From Paenisporosarcina sp. FSL H8-0542 (GTDB taxonomy: Bacteria > Bacillota > Bacilli > Bacillales_A > Planococcaceae), in NCBI RefSeq assembly GCF_038632915.1, contig NZ_CP152050.1, forward strand, positions 237,501 through 301,500: 64,000 nucleotides of DNA. The letters are read 5' to 3'. Position numbers and translations under genes: made by a program. The notes below the pieces were generated by a model. That model made no database searches. It worked only from the letters and a program-made list of their open reading frames with translations, and was not told the origin of the DNA. Shown one piece after another: positions 56,847 to 64,000 of this stretch (positions are counted from its first letter, which is position 1; each line of letters starts with the position of its first letter).

Positions 56847-57205
56847 CCAGCTGTGAGTTTGAGCCTAACGGTGTATGGCATTATTGCATGAGGTGCATCG
56901 ATGAGGGCCAAGGTGACTTTTTTGGCCACGAATCATGGGGGAAAGCTGTATTCCAAGAGATTAATGCACCTAAAAAAATCGTCTATATGGACATGTTTGC
57001 AGACGAAGAAGGTAATACTGTAGATAGTTTGCCAGAGATGCAGATAACAATGGAATTCGTTGAACACGAAGGAAAGACGAAACTTATATCACGTTCTCAA
57101 TTTGCTTCCATCGAAGCACTTCAGCAAGTAATGGAAATGGGAGTTGTTGAAGGAGTAGCCTCTCAATACGAGTGCCTCGAGGACCTCCTGAACGAGATTC
57201 GGTAA
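56813..57205 (+). pseudogene. 5'-truncated SRPBCC/AHSA1-type gene
   Basis: The frame opens after a TGA at 56810 and has no true start; the first ATG (56888) is internal. The sequence CEFEPNGVWHYCMRC, then ESWGKAVFQEINAPKKIVYM and EMQITMEFVEHEGKTKLISR, is the C-terminal two thirds of an AHSA1-type START-fold protein of the kind that binds hydrophobic ligands. The missing N-terminus coincides with the 21-bp repeat array. Confidence 0.75.
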
Positions 57206-57529
57206 GTAAGTTCTCGGTTTTTTCAAAAACAAATACTTTCCTAAAAGGCGTAATTCATCTATGAGAATTGTGCCTTTTTTAACGTTTTGTATTTTGCAGG
57301 AAACCCCAATTAATCCGCTGAACCTCCTCTAAGTTTTCATGATTTGAAAAGCAAAAGTCCTTTCCTTCCACCATTAGCCTCCCCATAGAATCTCCTAGGA
57401 GTAGTAAAATGAAAGACATATATCCTCATGTGAAAAACCCATCAAGAAATAGTTTTGCTGTCTAGTGAAACTGATTTGTGTAAAAATAGAATTAAATAGA
57501 AATTCTTTACAAGATGAAAGGAGCCGCTT
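57206..57529 (+). promoter_or_regulatory. Spacer with terminator and fliW promoter region
   Basis: A terminator stem AAAGGC-AATTC / GAATT-GCCTTT followed by TTTTTT lies at 57244-57282. The rest is AT-rich and should contain the fliW promoter; no clear consensus picked out. Confidence 0.5.
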
Positions 57530-57979
57530 ATGAAGATTCAAACTACACGTTTTGGAGAAATAGAGGTAGAAGATAGCAGTGTCATCACGTTCAATAAAGG
57601 AATTCCAGGATTTGAGGAATATATGAAGTATGTATTATTGCCAGCAGATGAAAATGAAGAATCCCCATTCTTTTTCCTGCAATCAATAGATGAAGAAGAA
57701 GTAAACTTCTTTTTGGTAGATCCTTTCTCTTTTTTCAAGGAATATAACATCAACTTGGAAGAACAAATGGTAGATAGGCTTGAGTTGAAAGATCCCACAG
57801 ATGCAATCGTCTTAACAACCGTTACGGCGACGGGCGAAATAAAAGATGCAACGACTAACCTAAAAGCCCCGCTTGTCATCAATAATAATAGACATCTGGG
57901 AATGCAAATTGTATTGGATAATAAAGACTATCTAATCAAGCAGCCTTTATTTCAAAGTGCTGAATCAAGGCAGGTGTAG
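57530..57979 (+). CDS. fliW: Flagellar assembly factor FliW
   Basis: 149-residue protein that binds newly made flagellin and antagonises CsrA, giving feedback control of hag translation. Family start KIQTTRFGEIEVEDSSVITF, then FNKGIPGFEEYMKYVLLP and the FFLVDPFSFF segment. Shine-Dalgarno AAAGGAG. The stop is 3 bp before csrA, the usual fliW-csrA pair. Confidence 0.95.
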   Translation: MKIQTTRFGEIEVEDSSVITFNKGIPGFEEYMKYVLLPADENEESPFFFLQSIDEEEVNFFLVDPFSFFKEYNINLEEQMVDRLELKDPTDAIVLTTVTATGEIKDATTNLKAPLVINNNRHLGMQIVLDNKDYLIKQPLFQSAESRQV

Positions 57980-57982
57980 CAG

Positions 57983-58204
57983 ATGTTAGTGCTTGGAAGA
58001 AAAAAAGGCGAATCCATTATTATTGATGACGACATTGAAATCTTCGTTACTGCTATTGAAGGAGAAATGGTTAAACTCGGTATTAGAGCACCAAAGCGTA
58101 TCACCATCCACCGAAAGGAAGTCTATCTAGAGATTCAGGAAGAGAATCGAAGAGCGACTTCTAACGTCATTAACTTGAGCGATTTTTTGAATATGAAGAA
58201 GTAA
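57983..58204 (+). CDS. csrA: Carbon storage regulator CsrA
   Basis: 73-residue RNA-binding dimer. [20 protein letters not shown] then [20 protein letters not shown] are the family hallmarks, with the RNA-binding Arg in the latter. It represses flagellin translation by binding ANGGA sites in the hag leader; two such sites are present just downstream. Starts 3 bp after fliW and ends at a terminator. Confidence 0.97.
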   Translation: MLVLGRKKGESIIIDDDIEIFVTAIEGEMVKLGIRAPKRITIHRKEVYLEIQEENRRATSNVINLSDFLNMKK

Positions 58205-58214
58205 ATTTAGGGAA

Positions 58215-58248
58215 AGCCTGCAGAATTATAGCAGGCTTTTTATTTTTT
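58215..58248 (+). terminator. Intrinsic terminator of fliW-csrA
   Basis: Stem AGCCTGC / GCAGGCT followed by TTTTTATTTTTT. Confidence 0.85.
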
Positions 58249-58279
58249 AAAAAATAATAGAAATATTTTCAAAAAACGC

Positions 58280-58306
58280 TAAACATTTATCAAAAGCCTC
58301 CGATAT
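58280..58306 (+). promoter_or_regulatory. SigD-type flagellar promoter of hag
   Basis: TAAA at 58280-58283, a 15-bp spacer, then TCCGATAT at 58299-58306, near-perfect for the SigD consensus (TAAA-N15-GCCGATAA). Confidence 0.9.
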
Positions 58307-58321
58307 AAATTATGTAAGCTA

Positions 58322-58371
58322 GTCCAAACGGATTTGGACACTTGCAAAAAACAAAAAACATTACACGGAGG
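58322..58371 (+). promoter_or_regulatory. CsrA-binding leader of hag
   Basis: Hairpin GTCCAAACGGATTTGGAC (58322-58339) presents ACGGA (58328-58332) at its loop. A second ACGGA at 58365-58369 overlaps the Shine-Dalgarno GGAGG (58367-58371). Two spaced ANGGA sites, one hiding the ribosome site, is the known arrangement for CsrA repression of flagellin. Confidence 0.85.
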
Positions 58372-58381
58372 TAATACAAAA

Positions 58382-59155
58382 ATGAGAATTAATCACAACA
58401 TCGCAGCACTTAACACACACCGTCAATTGGGCAGCGCAAGCAACGCACAAATGAAAAACATGGAGAAACTATCTTCAGGTTTACGTATTAACCGCGCAGG
58501 TGATGATGCAGCTGGACTTTCAGTTTCAGAGAAAATGCGTTCACAAATTCGTGGTCTAGATATGGCTGCACGAAACTCTCAAGATGGTATCTCATATCTT
58601 CAAACTGCAGAGGGAGCTCTAAATGAAGTTTCTTCTATGGCTACTCGTTTGAAAGAACTTGCTGTTCAAAAAGCGAACGGAACTTATAACACAACGGATA
58701 CAGCTAATATCGATTTAGAAATGACTTCTTTAACTGATGAAATCAATAACATTATCGACACAACAAAATTTAATGGTAAGACAGTTTTCAATACAGCAAT
58801 TGATATTACAGTAACTGAAGACGCTTCAGCCAAATTAACTATTGCTGCTGCTACTTTAACAGCAACAGCTGCGTTAACTTCAACTAGTACAGTTGCAAAT
58901 ATTGATGCTGCAATCGATGAAATTAACTTACAACGTGCAACTTACGGTTCACAACAAAACCGTTTAGAGCATACAATCAATAACTTGAATACTACTCAAG
59001 AGAACTTAACTGCTGCAGAATCTCGTATCCGTGACGTTGACATGGCGAAAGAAATGATGGAGCAAACTAAAAACTCAATCCTTTCTCAAGCATCACAAGC
59101 TATGTTAGCTCAAGCTAACCAACAGCCTCAAGGCGTTCTACAACTTCTTCGTTAA
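58382..59155 (+). CDS. hag: Flagellin
   Basis: 257-residue flagellar filament protein. The N-terminal D0/D1 region RINHNIAALNTHRQLGSASN and the segment GLRINRAGDDAAGLSVSEKM are signature flagellin. The C-terminal helix SQASQAMLAQANQQPQGVLQ closes it. The central variable region is very short (residues 135-180, Thr/Ala-rich), so the filament has a minimal surface domain. Start ATG 58382 after ACGGAGG. Controlled by the SigD promoter and CsrA sites described separately. Confidence 0.97.
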   Translation: MRINHNIAALNTHRQLGSASNAQMKNMEKLSSGLRINRAGDDAAGLSVSEKMRSQIRGLDMAARNSQDGISYLQTAEGALNEVSSMATRLKELAVQKANGTYNTTDTANIDLEMTSLTDEINNIIDTTKFNGKTVFNTAIDITVTEDASAKLTIAAATLTATAALTSTSTVANIDAAIDEINLQRATYGSQQNRLEHTINNLNTTQENLTAAESRIRDVDMAKEMMEQTKNSILSQASQAMLAQANQQPQGVLQLLR

Positions 59156-59173
59156 TTTTTATTTTTTAAAAAT

Positions 59174-59204
59174 GAGATCCTTGTTTACGAGGGTCTCTTT
59201 TTTT
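59174..59204 (+). terminator. Intrinsic terminator of hag
   Basis: Stem GAGATCC(T) / (A)GGGTCTC followed by seven T. Confidence 0.85.
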
Positions 59205-59312
59205 AAAGACTCCATATAGGTCTTTTTGTGTATATAAGGGTTATTTGTGCCTGTTATTTTGATGTTTAAAATAGGGTAGTAAGATTTAAATATATTATAA
59301 AAAACCAAGTGA

Positions 59313-59396
59313 AAAAGGCAAACCATTGGGAAACCATGGGACGCAAAGCCAAGGGCCTGAAACATGTAGATTTACATGAAGGTAGCCGGTTGCCGC
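59313..59396 (+). ncRNA. Cyclic di-GMP-I (GEMM) riboswitch aptamer
   Basis: Conserved core in order: GGCAAACCATTGGGAAACCA with a GAAA tetraloop, GGGACGCAAAGCCAAGGGCC, and GGTAGCCGGTTGCCGC. These match the known class I c-di-GMP aptamer (GNRA loop docking into a tetraloop receptor). It lies directly upstream of the giant surface-protein gene. Confidence 0.93.
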
Positions 59397-59443
59397 AAGG
59401 AATCATAGACCGATTCTATGAACCTTGTTGAAGGTTCTTTTTC
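59396..59443 (+). promoter_or_regulatory. Riboswitch expression platform: terminator versus antiterminator
   Basis: Terminator stem GAACCTT (59420-59426) / AAGGTTC (59431-59437) with a T tail. A competing hairpin pairs CAAGG (59396) with CCTTG (59423) and CATAG (59404) with CTATG (59416), taking up the terminator's 5' arm. CAAGG lies at the edge of the aptamer, so ligand binding could free or block it. Whether c-di-GMP turns the gene on or off cannot be read with certainty. Confidence 0.75.
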
Positions 59444-59474
59444 TTTGGAACTCAAGAAGCGGAGAGGTTATGGA

Positions 59475-62400
59475 ATGAGTAAACGAACAATTAAATTGAC
59501 GTCCTATTTGGCGCTATTGCTGCTTTTGATTCAAATGATTAACCCATTTGCAGCTGCATTTGCTGCAACGAACAGTAATATGTTGCCGCCAAGTAATCTG
59601 GCTGCCCAACAAGTGACACCAGATGACGTGAAACTTACGTGGAGTTCTGTATTCGGTGCTACCGGATACAATGTATATGAAATTCAAGAGGGGCAGCTGA
59701 ACCTGCTTGGTAATAGCAGCTCTCCAAGTTTCAATCTAAATAATCTGTCTGAAGGGACTACTCGATATGTTGTTTCTACGATGAGTCCAGAAGGGGAATC
59801 AGGCCCGAGTGCACCTGTATCGGTAGAAATTCTTTACCCGGAAATGATTGCCCCTTCAACATTGACGCAAACAATCAAGAACGGAAATGATATCGCCTTG
59901 AGCTGGGGGTCATCTGCATATGCAGAAACTTATAATCTTTACCAGCTTTCAGTTGACGGACAGAAAACACTAGTAACAACTACTCAGAACAAAACGACAT
60001 TCACTGTTAATAACGCTCCTGAGGGGAACTTCATATATGCAGTTACAGCAGTAAATGCATTGTATGGGGAATCTCCGCTTTCAGAATCAGTTCAAGTGGA
60101 AGTTGTTTATCCTACGATAAAAGCTCCTGCCAATTTTACGTATTCTGTGACAAATGGGAGCGACATTACATTCAAGTGGAATGCAGCTGCAAATGCAGCA
60201 AATTATAAACTATATCAAATCGTGGATGGACAGCCAGTTTTGAAAAATACGGTGGTTGGTACGTCTGTGAAATTAACGAATGTGCAAGCAGGAAACTATG
60301 AATATGAGATCCGTTCAAACAGTGACCGCTTTGGTGAGTCTGGGGATAGCAGCAAGGTTTCTGTAACTGTAGGTACTGTTTCAATGACGGCACCTGGCAA
60401 TTTTACATATAAGCTTGAAAACACAAATGATGTTGTGTTGGCTTGGGATACAGTCCCGTACGCTAACAGTTACAAAGTCTATCAAATCATTGATGGAGAA
60501 AAAGTATTGAAAAGTATGGTAACCGGAACTGGAATCAAGTATTCGAAGATGCCTTCCGGAAACTACATTTATGAAGTGTACTCTTACAGTACTCGTTATG
60601 GCGAATCTGCTGAGGGAAGTAGAGCCGAATTGACAGTTGATGAAGTTCTGATTCAAGCACCTGCCAGCTTGGAGTATAAAATACAGAATGGCAATGATGT
60701 TGTCTTAAACTGGATTGCTGCGGACAATGCGACAAGCTATAAAGTCTATCAAATTGTAGAGGATCAAAAAGTATTGAAGAGTACAGTGACTGGAACCTCG
60801 GCAACCCTAGCTAATAGAACAGCTGGTAGTTATAAATTTGAGGTGTATTCACTGAGCGACCGTTTTGGGGAATCGAAAGAAGGTAGCAGTGTTTCATTTG
60901 AATTGATACATCCAACAATGAATGCTCCTGCTAACTTGAAAGAAACCATAAAAACGGATACGTCCTTTACGTTGTCTTGGGACACTACCGAGTACGCAAC
61001 GGACTATAGAATCTACCAAATTATAGCGGGACAAAAAACATTAAAGAAAACAGTAACGGCTTCCAATAACACATTTACGAACATGCCGTCAGGTGACTAT
61101 GTATACGAGATACATTCATACTCTTCTAAATTTGGTGAGTCCAATGAAGGATCGAAAGTGTCCTTTACACTGAAAGGCCAGACGATGCTTGCTCCGCAGG
61201 ATTTATCGCACACCATTACTAACGGTAATGACATCAAATTGAACTGGACAGATGTAGAAAAGGCGACAAGCTATAAAGTCTATCAAATTATTAATGGGGA
61301 AAAAGTATTTAAGAGCAACCCAACGAGTGAATCCATTGCTTTTTCGAACTCGCCTGCCGGAGATTACACATTTGTGGTTCACTCCTATTCAACTACTCAT
61401 GGAGAGTCGGAATATGGAACGGAAATCTCGTTTAAATTGATTTATCCAACGATGCATGCGCCTGAAAATACTGCATATCAAATTAAAAATGGAAATGATG
61501 TTGTATTATCGTGGGGTGCCGCTTCATATGCAACGGGCTACAAAGTATATGAACTGGTAGATGGTCAGAAAGTATTGAAGTCTTCGCCAACAGCATTAAC
61601 CACCATACTTTCTAAAGTGCCTACTGGCGAGCATATGTATGTAATCCATTCTGTCAGTTCACGTTTTGGAGAATCGACAGAAGGTACTTTGCAAAAGGTG
61701 ACTGTGGATGAGCATACGATGGAAGCTCCGCAAAATGTGACATCAAGCATTGCAAACGGCAACGATTTAACATTGAGATGGGAAGCTTCAATATTTGCAA
61801 CTTCCTATAAAGTTTATCAAGAAAAGAATGGTCAGCTAGAGTTAGTCAAAACAACAACAGGACCATCAACGACATTTGCTAATATGCCTAAGGGAGATTA
61901 CAAGTATATAGTTCATTCCTATAGTGATCGTTTTAATGAATCTCCAGTAGGCAGTGAAATAGTTGGTACAATGGTATATCCAACCATGCAGGCTCCTGGA
62001 AATCTTAAACAAAGCATCGTAAACGGAAATGATATTAAACTAACATGGGATGCAGCGGCTTATGCAACCGGCTATAAAGTGTATCAAAACGTCAATGGCG
62101 AATTGATTTTGACAAAAACTGTACCTAGCACGACTGTTACATTTTTCGATATGCCAGAAGGGGATTACGAATATGAGGTTCGCTCATACAGTGATCGTTT
62201 CGCTGAATCACCAGTCGGTAGCACAGTAGATATTAATGTGATTTGGCCAGTCGTAGAACCACCTGTACTTACTAGTAAATTTACTAATGTCAACAATGTG
62301 GAGTTAACATGGAAAACCGTTACTTGGGCTAATGAATATCGTGTTTACCAAACTGTAGGGGGCAGCCAAACGCTTGTTTATAAAGGAACTGCTTTGAAAG

Positions 62401-64000
62401 CTAATGTGTACAATTTGGTCGAAAACACGCATTCCTTTGAAGTAAGAGCCTACAGCACACGATTTGGAGAATCCCAACCATCCAACGCCATTACACAAAA
62501 GATTGTATATCCAGAAATGCAGCCACCAACGGCCACAGTGACAGTTTTGAGTAATTCTAGTGCTAGAATAGTCTGGGATTTCGTCACTTACGCTAACGGA
62601 TATAATATTTATGAAATCGTTGATGGCAAGGCAGTCTTGGTGGCAGGAAAAGTGAATAACTTATCTTACACAATTAACAATCTGTCATATGCTAACCATG
62701 AGTTTTATGTCACTTCTCAAAGTAATTCGTTCGGGGAATCAAAACCATCAAATACGGTTTTGGCCAAATTGATTGTGGATACAGAGGCACCGGTTACTAT
62801 ATCTGACGCACCTACAGTTTGGACAAATAAGCGTCCTGTCATCACACTGTCAGCATCCGATAATGAAACCGGAGTGGCAACTACGTATTATTCAGTGGAT
62901 GAAAGTGATTTCATTGCTGGAACTAACATTTCAATTGAAGAGGAAGGCATCCACAAAGTTTCCTTCTATTCAGTTGATAAAGTAGGCAACAAGGAAGCGA
63001 TTAAAACCATTAACATCAAGTTTGACAAGACTGCACCTGTGACAAAAGAAAGCGTTACTCCAGCTTGGTCTAACCTGCCTATTACAATAACTCTGGCATC
63101 AGCTGATGTGCATAGCGGTGTTGCAGCTACCTACTATTCGATTAACGGATCAGAATATATGGTAGGCACAGAACTTACATTAGATAAAGAAGGAATCAAC
63201 GAAGTATCCTTCTATTCGATCGACAAAGCAGGCAATAAAGAAAATCCGCAGACAGTAGAAATTAGTCTAGACCAGACAGCTCCTGTCACGTTGTCCAATG
63301 TTGGAGAACAATGGTTCAATGATCAATTTATCGTTGAATTAACTGCAACTGACGATTTCAGTGATGTACAGGCATCCTATTATTCAATCAATGGTTCAGA
63401 GTACCAGCAAGGTACAAGCTTCGAATTAAGTAAAGAAGGCATAAATGAAATATCCTTCTACAGTATAGACAATGCAGGAAACAAAGAAGAAGTGAAAACA
63501 GCTGAAGTCAAAATCGACAAATCAGCACCAGCAACAATTTCTAATTCAACTGACGAATGGCACCAAGAGTTCACTGTGGAGTTCACTTCAAAAGATGAAC
63601 TTAGCGGTGCAGACTCAACGTACTATTCAGTAAATGGTTCTGAATTTGCAGAAGGAAATAGCCTTCTTGTAAATGAAGAGGGAATCAACGTAATCACGTT
63701 CTATAGCGTTGATAACGCCGGTAATAAAGAAGAAGTAAAAACAGCTGAAGTCAAAATCGACAAGTCAGCACCAGTAACTTCTTCCAATGCAACAACTGAA
63801 TGGCAACAAGAGTTTACTCTAGAATTTACTGCTAAAGATGACCTAAGCGGTGAAGCAACAACATTCTATTCAGTAAATGGTTCTGATTTCACAAAAGGCA
63901 ATAATGTTGCTGTAAAAGAAGAAGGAATCAACGTAATTACGTTTTATAGCGTCGATAACGCTGGTAATAAAGAAGAAGTGAAAACAGCTGAAGTCAAAAT
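59475..64000 (+). CDS. Giant secreted surface protein with FN3-like and Ig-like repeats (3' end outside window)
   Basis: Open for over 1508 codons to the window edge. Start ATG 59475 after GGAGAGG; a signal peptide covers residues 1-33 (KLTSYLALLLLLIQMINPFA). Twelve FN3-like modules of 85-95 residues follow, each with a pattern like NGNDVVLSW...YKVYQIVDGQKVLK...FGES. From about residue 1100 come five modules starting D-x-x-APVT with YYSVNGSEF...EGIN-VSFYSVDNAGNKEE, like bacterial Ig/OmpL47-type domains; the last two are nearly identical in DNA, suggesting recent duplication. No cell-wall anchor is visible yet. Its c-di-GMP riboswitch suggests an adhesin or matrix protein. Confidence 0.88.
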   Translation, partial: MSKRTIKLTSYLALLLLLIQMINPFAAAFAATNSNMLPPSNLAAQQVTPDDVKLTWSSVFGATGYNVYEIQEGQLNLLGNSSSPSFNLNNLSEGTTRYVVSTMSPEGESGPSAPVSVEILYPEMIAPSTLTQTIKNGNDIALSWGSSAYAETYNLYQLSVDGQKTLVTTTQNKTTFTVNNAPEGNFIYAVTAVNALYGESPLSESVQVEVVYPTIKAPANFTYSVTNGSDITFKWNAAANAANYKLYQIVDGQPVLKNTVVGTSVKLTNVQAGNYEYEIRSNSDRFGESGDSSKVSVTVGTVSMTAPGNFTYKLENTNDVVLAWDTVPYANSYKVYQIIDGEKVLKSMVTGTGIKYSKMPSGNYIYEVYSYSTRYGESAEGSRAELTVDEVLIQAPASLEYKIQNGNDVVLNWIAADNATSYKVYQIVEDQKVLKSTVTGTSATLANRTAGSYKFEVYSLSDRFGESKEGSSVSFELIHPTMNAPANLKETIKTDTSFTLSWDTTEYATDYRIYQIIAGQKTLKKTVTASNNTFTNMPSGDYVYEIHSYSSKFGESNEGSKVSFTLKGQTMLAPQDLSHTITNGNDIKLNWTDVEKATSYKVYQIINGEKVFKSNPTSESIAFSNSPAGDYTFVVHSYSTTHGESEYGTEISFKLIYPTMHAPENTAYQIKNGNDVVLSWGAASYATGYKVYELVDGQKVLKSSPTALTTILSKVPTGEHMYVIHSVSSRFGESTEGTLQKVTVDEHTMEAPQNVTSSIANGNDLTLRWEASIFATSYKVYQEKNGQLELVKTTTGPSTTFANMPKGDYKYIVHSYSDRFNESPVGSEIVGTMVYPTMQAPGNLKQSIVNGNDIKLTWDAAAYATGYKVYQNVNGELILTKTVPSTTVTFFDMPEGDYEYEVRSYSDRFAESPVGSTVDINVIWPVVEPPVLTSKFTNVNNVELTWKTVTWANEYRVYQTVGGSQTLVYKGTALKANVYNLVENTHSFEVRAYSTRFGESQPSNAITQKIVYPEMQPPTATVTVLSNSSARIVWDFVTYANGYNIYEIVDGKAVLVAGKVNNLSYTINNLSYANHEFYVTSQSNSFGESKPSNTVLAKLIVDTEAPVTISDAPTVWTNKRPVITLSASDNETGVATTYYSVDESDFIAGTNISIEEEGIHKVSFYSVDKVGNKEAIKTINIKFDKTAPVTKESVTPAWSNLPITITLASADVHSGVAATYYSINGSEYMVGTELTLDKEGINEVSFYSIDKAGNKENPQTVEISLDQTAPVTLSNVGEQWFNDQFIVELTATDDFSDVQASYYSINGSEYQQGTSFELSKEGINEISFYSIDNAGNKEEVKTAEVKIDKSAPATISNSTDEWHQEFTVEFTSKDELSGADSTYYSVNGSEFAEGNSLLVNEEGINVITFYSVDNAGNKEEVKTAEVKIDKSAPVTSSNATTEWQQEFTLEFTAKDDLSGEATTFYSVNGSDFTKGNNVAVKEEGINVITFYSVDNAGNKEEVKTAEVK

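Overview
The window looks like the chromosome of a low-GC, Gram-positive, endospore-forming member of the Bacillales. Sporosarcina-like Planococcaceae are my best guess, and the genus is inference. Supporting signs are the rRNA-tRNA cluster, a SigW/RsiW pair with its autoregulatory promoter, the cdaA-cdaR-glmM operon, a glmS ribozyme, a CotH kinase gene beside a CotG-like repeat gene, and a fliW-csrA-hag block.

Layout. 1-3.5 kb: the 3' part of a 23S rRNA, a 5S rRNA and eight tRNAs. 3.6-13 kb: core genes (citR/citA, an acetyltransferase, arginase, sigW-rsiW, cdaA-cdaR-glmM, an Lrp-type regulator). 13.3-21.7 kb: a complete Opp/Dpp-type peptide ABC transporter, a gamma-glutamyltransferase and two half-size chromate transporters. 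21.7-22.2 kb: four tandem copies of a 116-bp non-coding repeat. 22.3-24.5 kb: promoter, glmS ribozyme and glmS.

24.518-54.066 kb: a Tn7-like transposon inserted 24 bp past the glmS stop codon. It has TGT/ACA termini, repeated TnsB-type sites and an exact 5-bp target duplication (CGAAC). It carries tnsA-tnsB-tnsC and two tniQ genes, both of which appear to start at AUA or AUU. Cargo includes a type I restriction-modification system, a TIR protein, an OLD-family ATPase/TOPRIM nuclease, a zinc-finger protein with a Vsr-like nuclease segment, and many frameshifted genes. Near the right end is a second left-end sequence, followed by a class III nucleotide-cyclase-like gene and a truncated second tnsA. 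This is the relic of an older related element in the same site, and its cyclase-then-tnsA gene order is the most unusual thing in the window.

54.1-64 kb: the displaced glmS terminator, cotH with a divergent CotG-like repeat gene, decayed sequence with an exact 21-bp periodicity, and fliW-csrA-hag with SigD promoter and CsrA sites. Last comes a c-di-GMP-I riboswitch with terminator controlling a giant secreted protein (at least 12 FN3-like and 5 Ig-like modules) that runs off the window.

The motility genes and the riboswitch-controlled surface protein suggest a motile/sessile switch. The transposon cargo reads as a defence island under decay.
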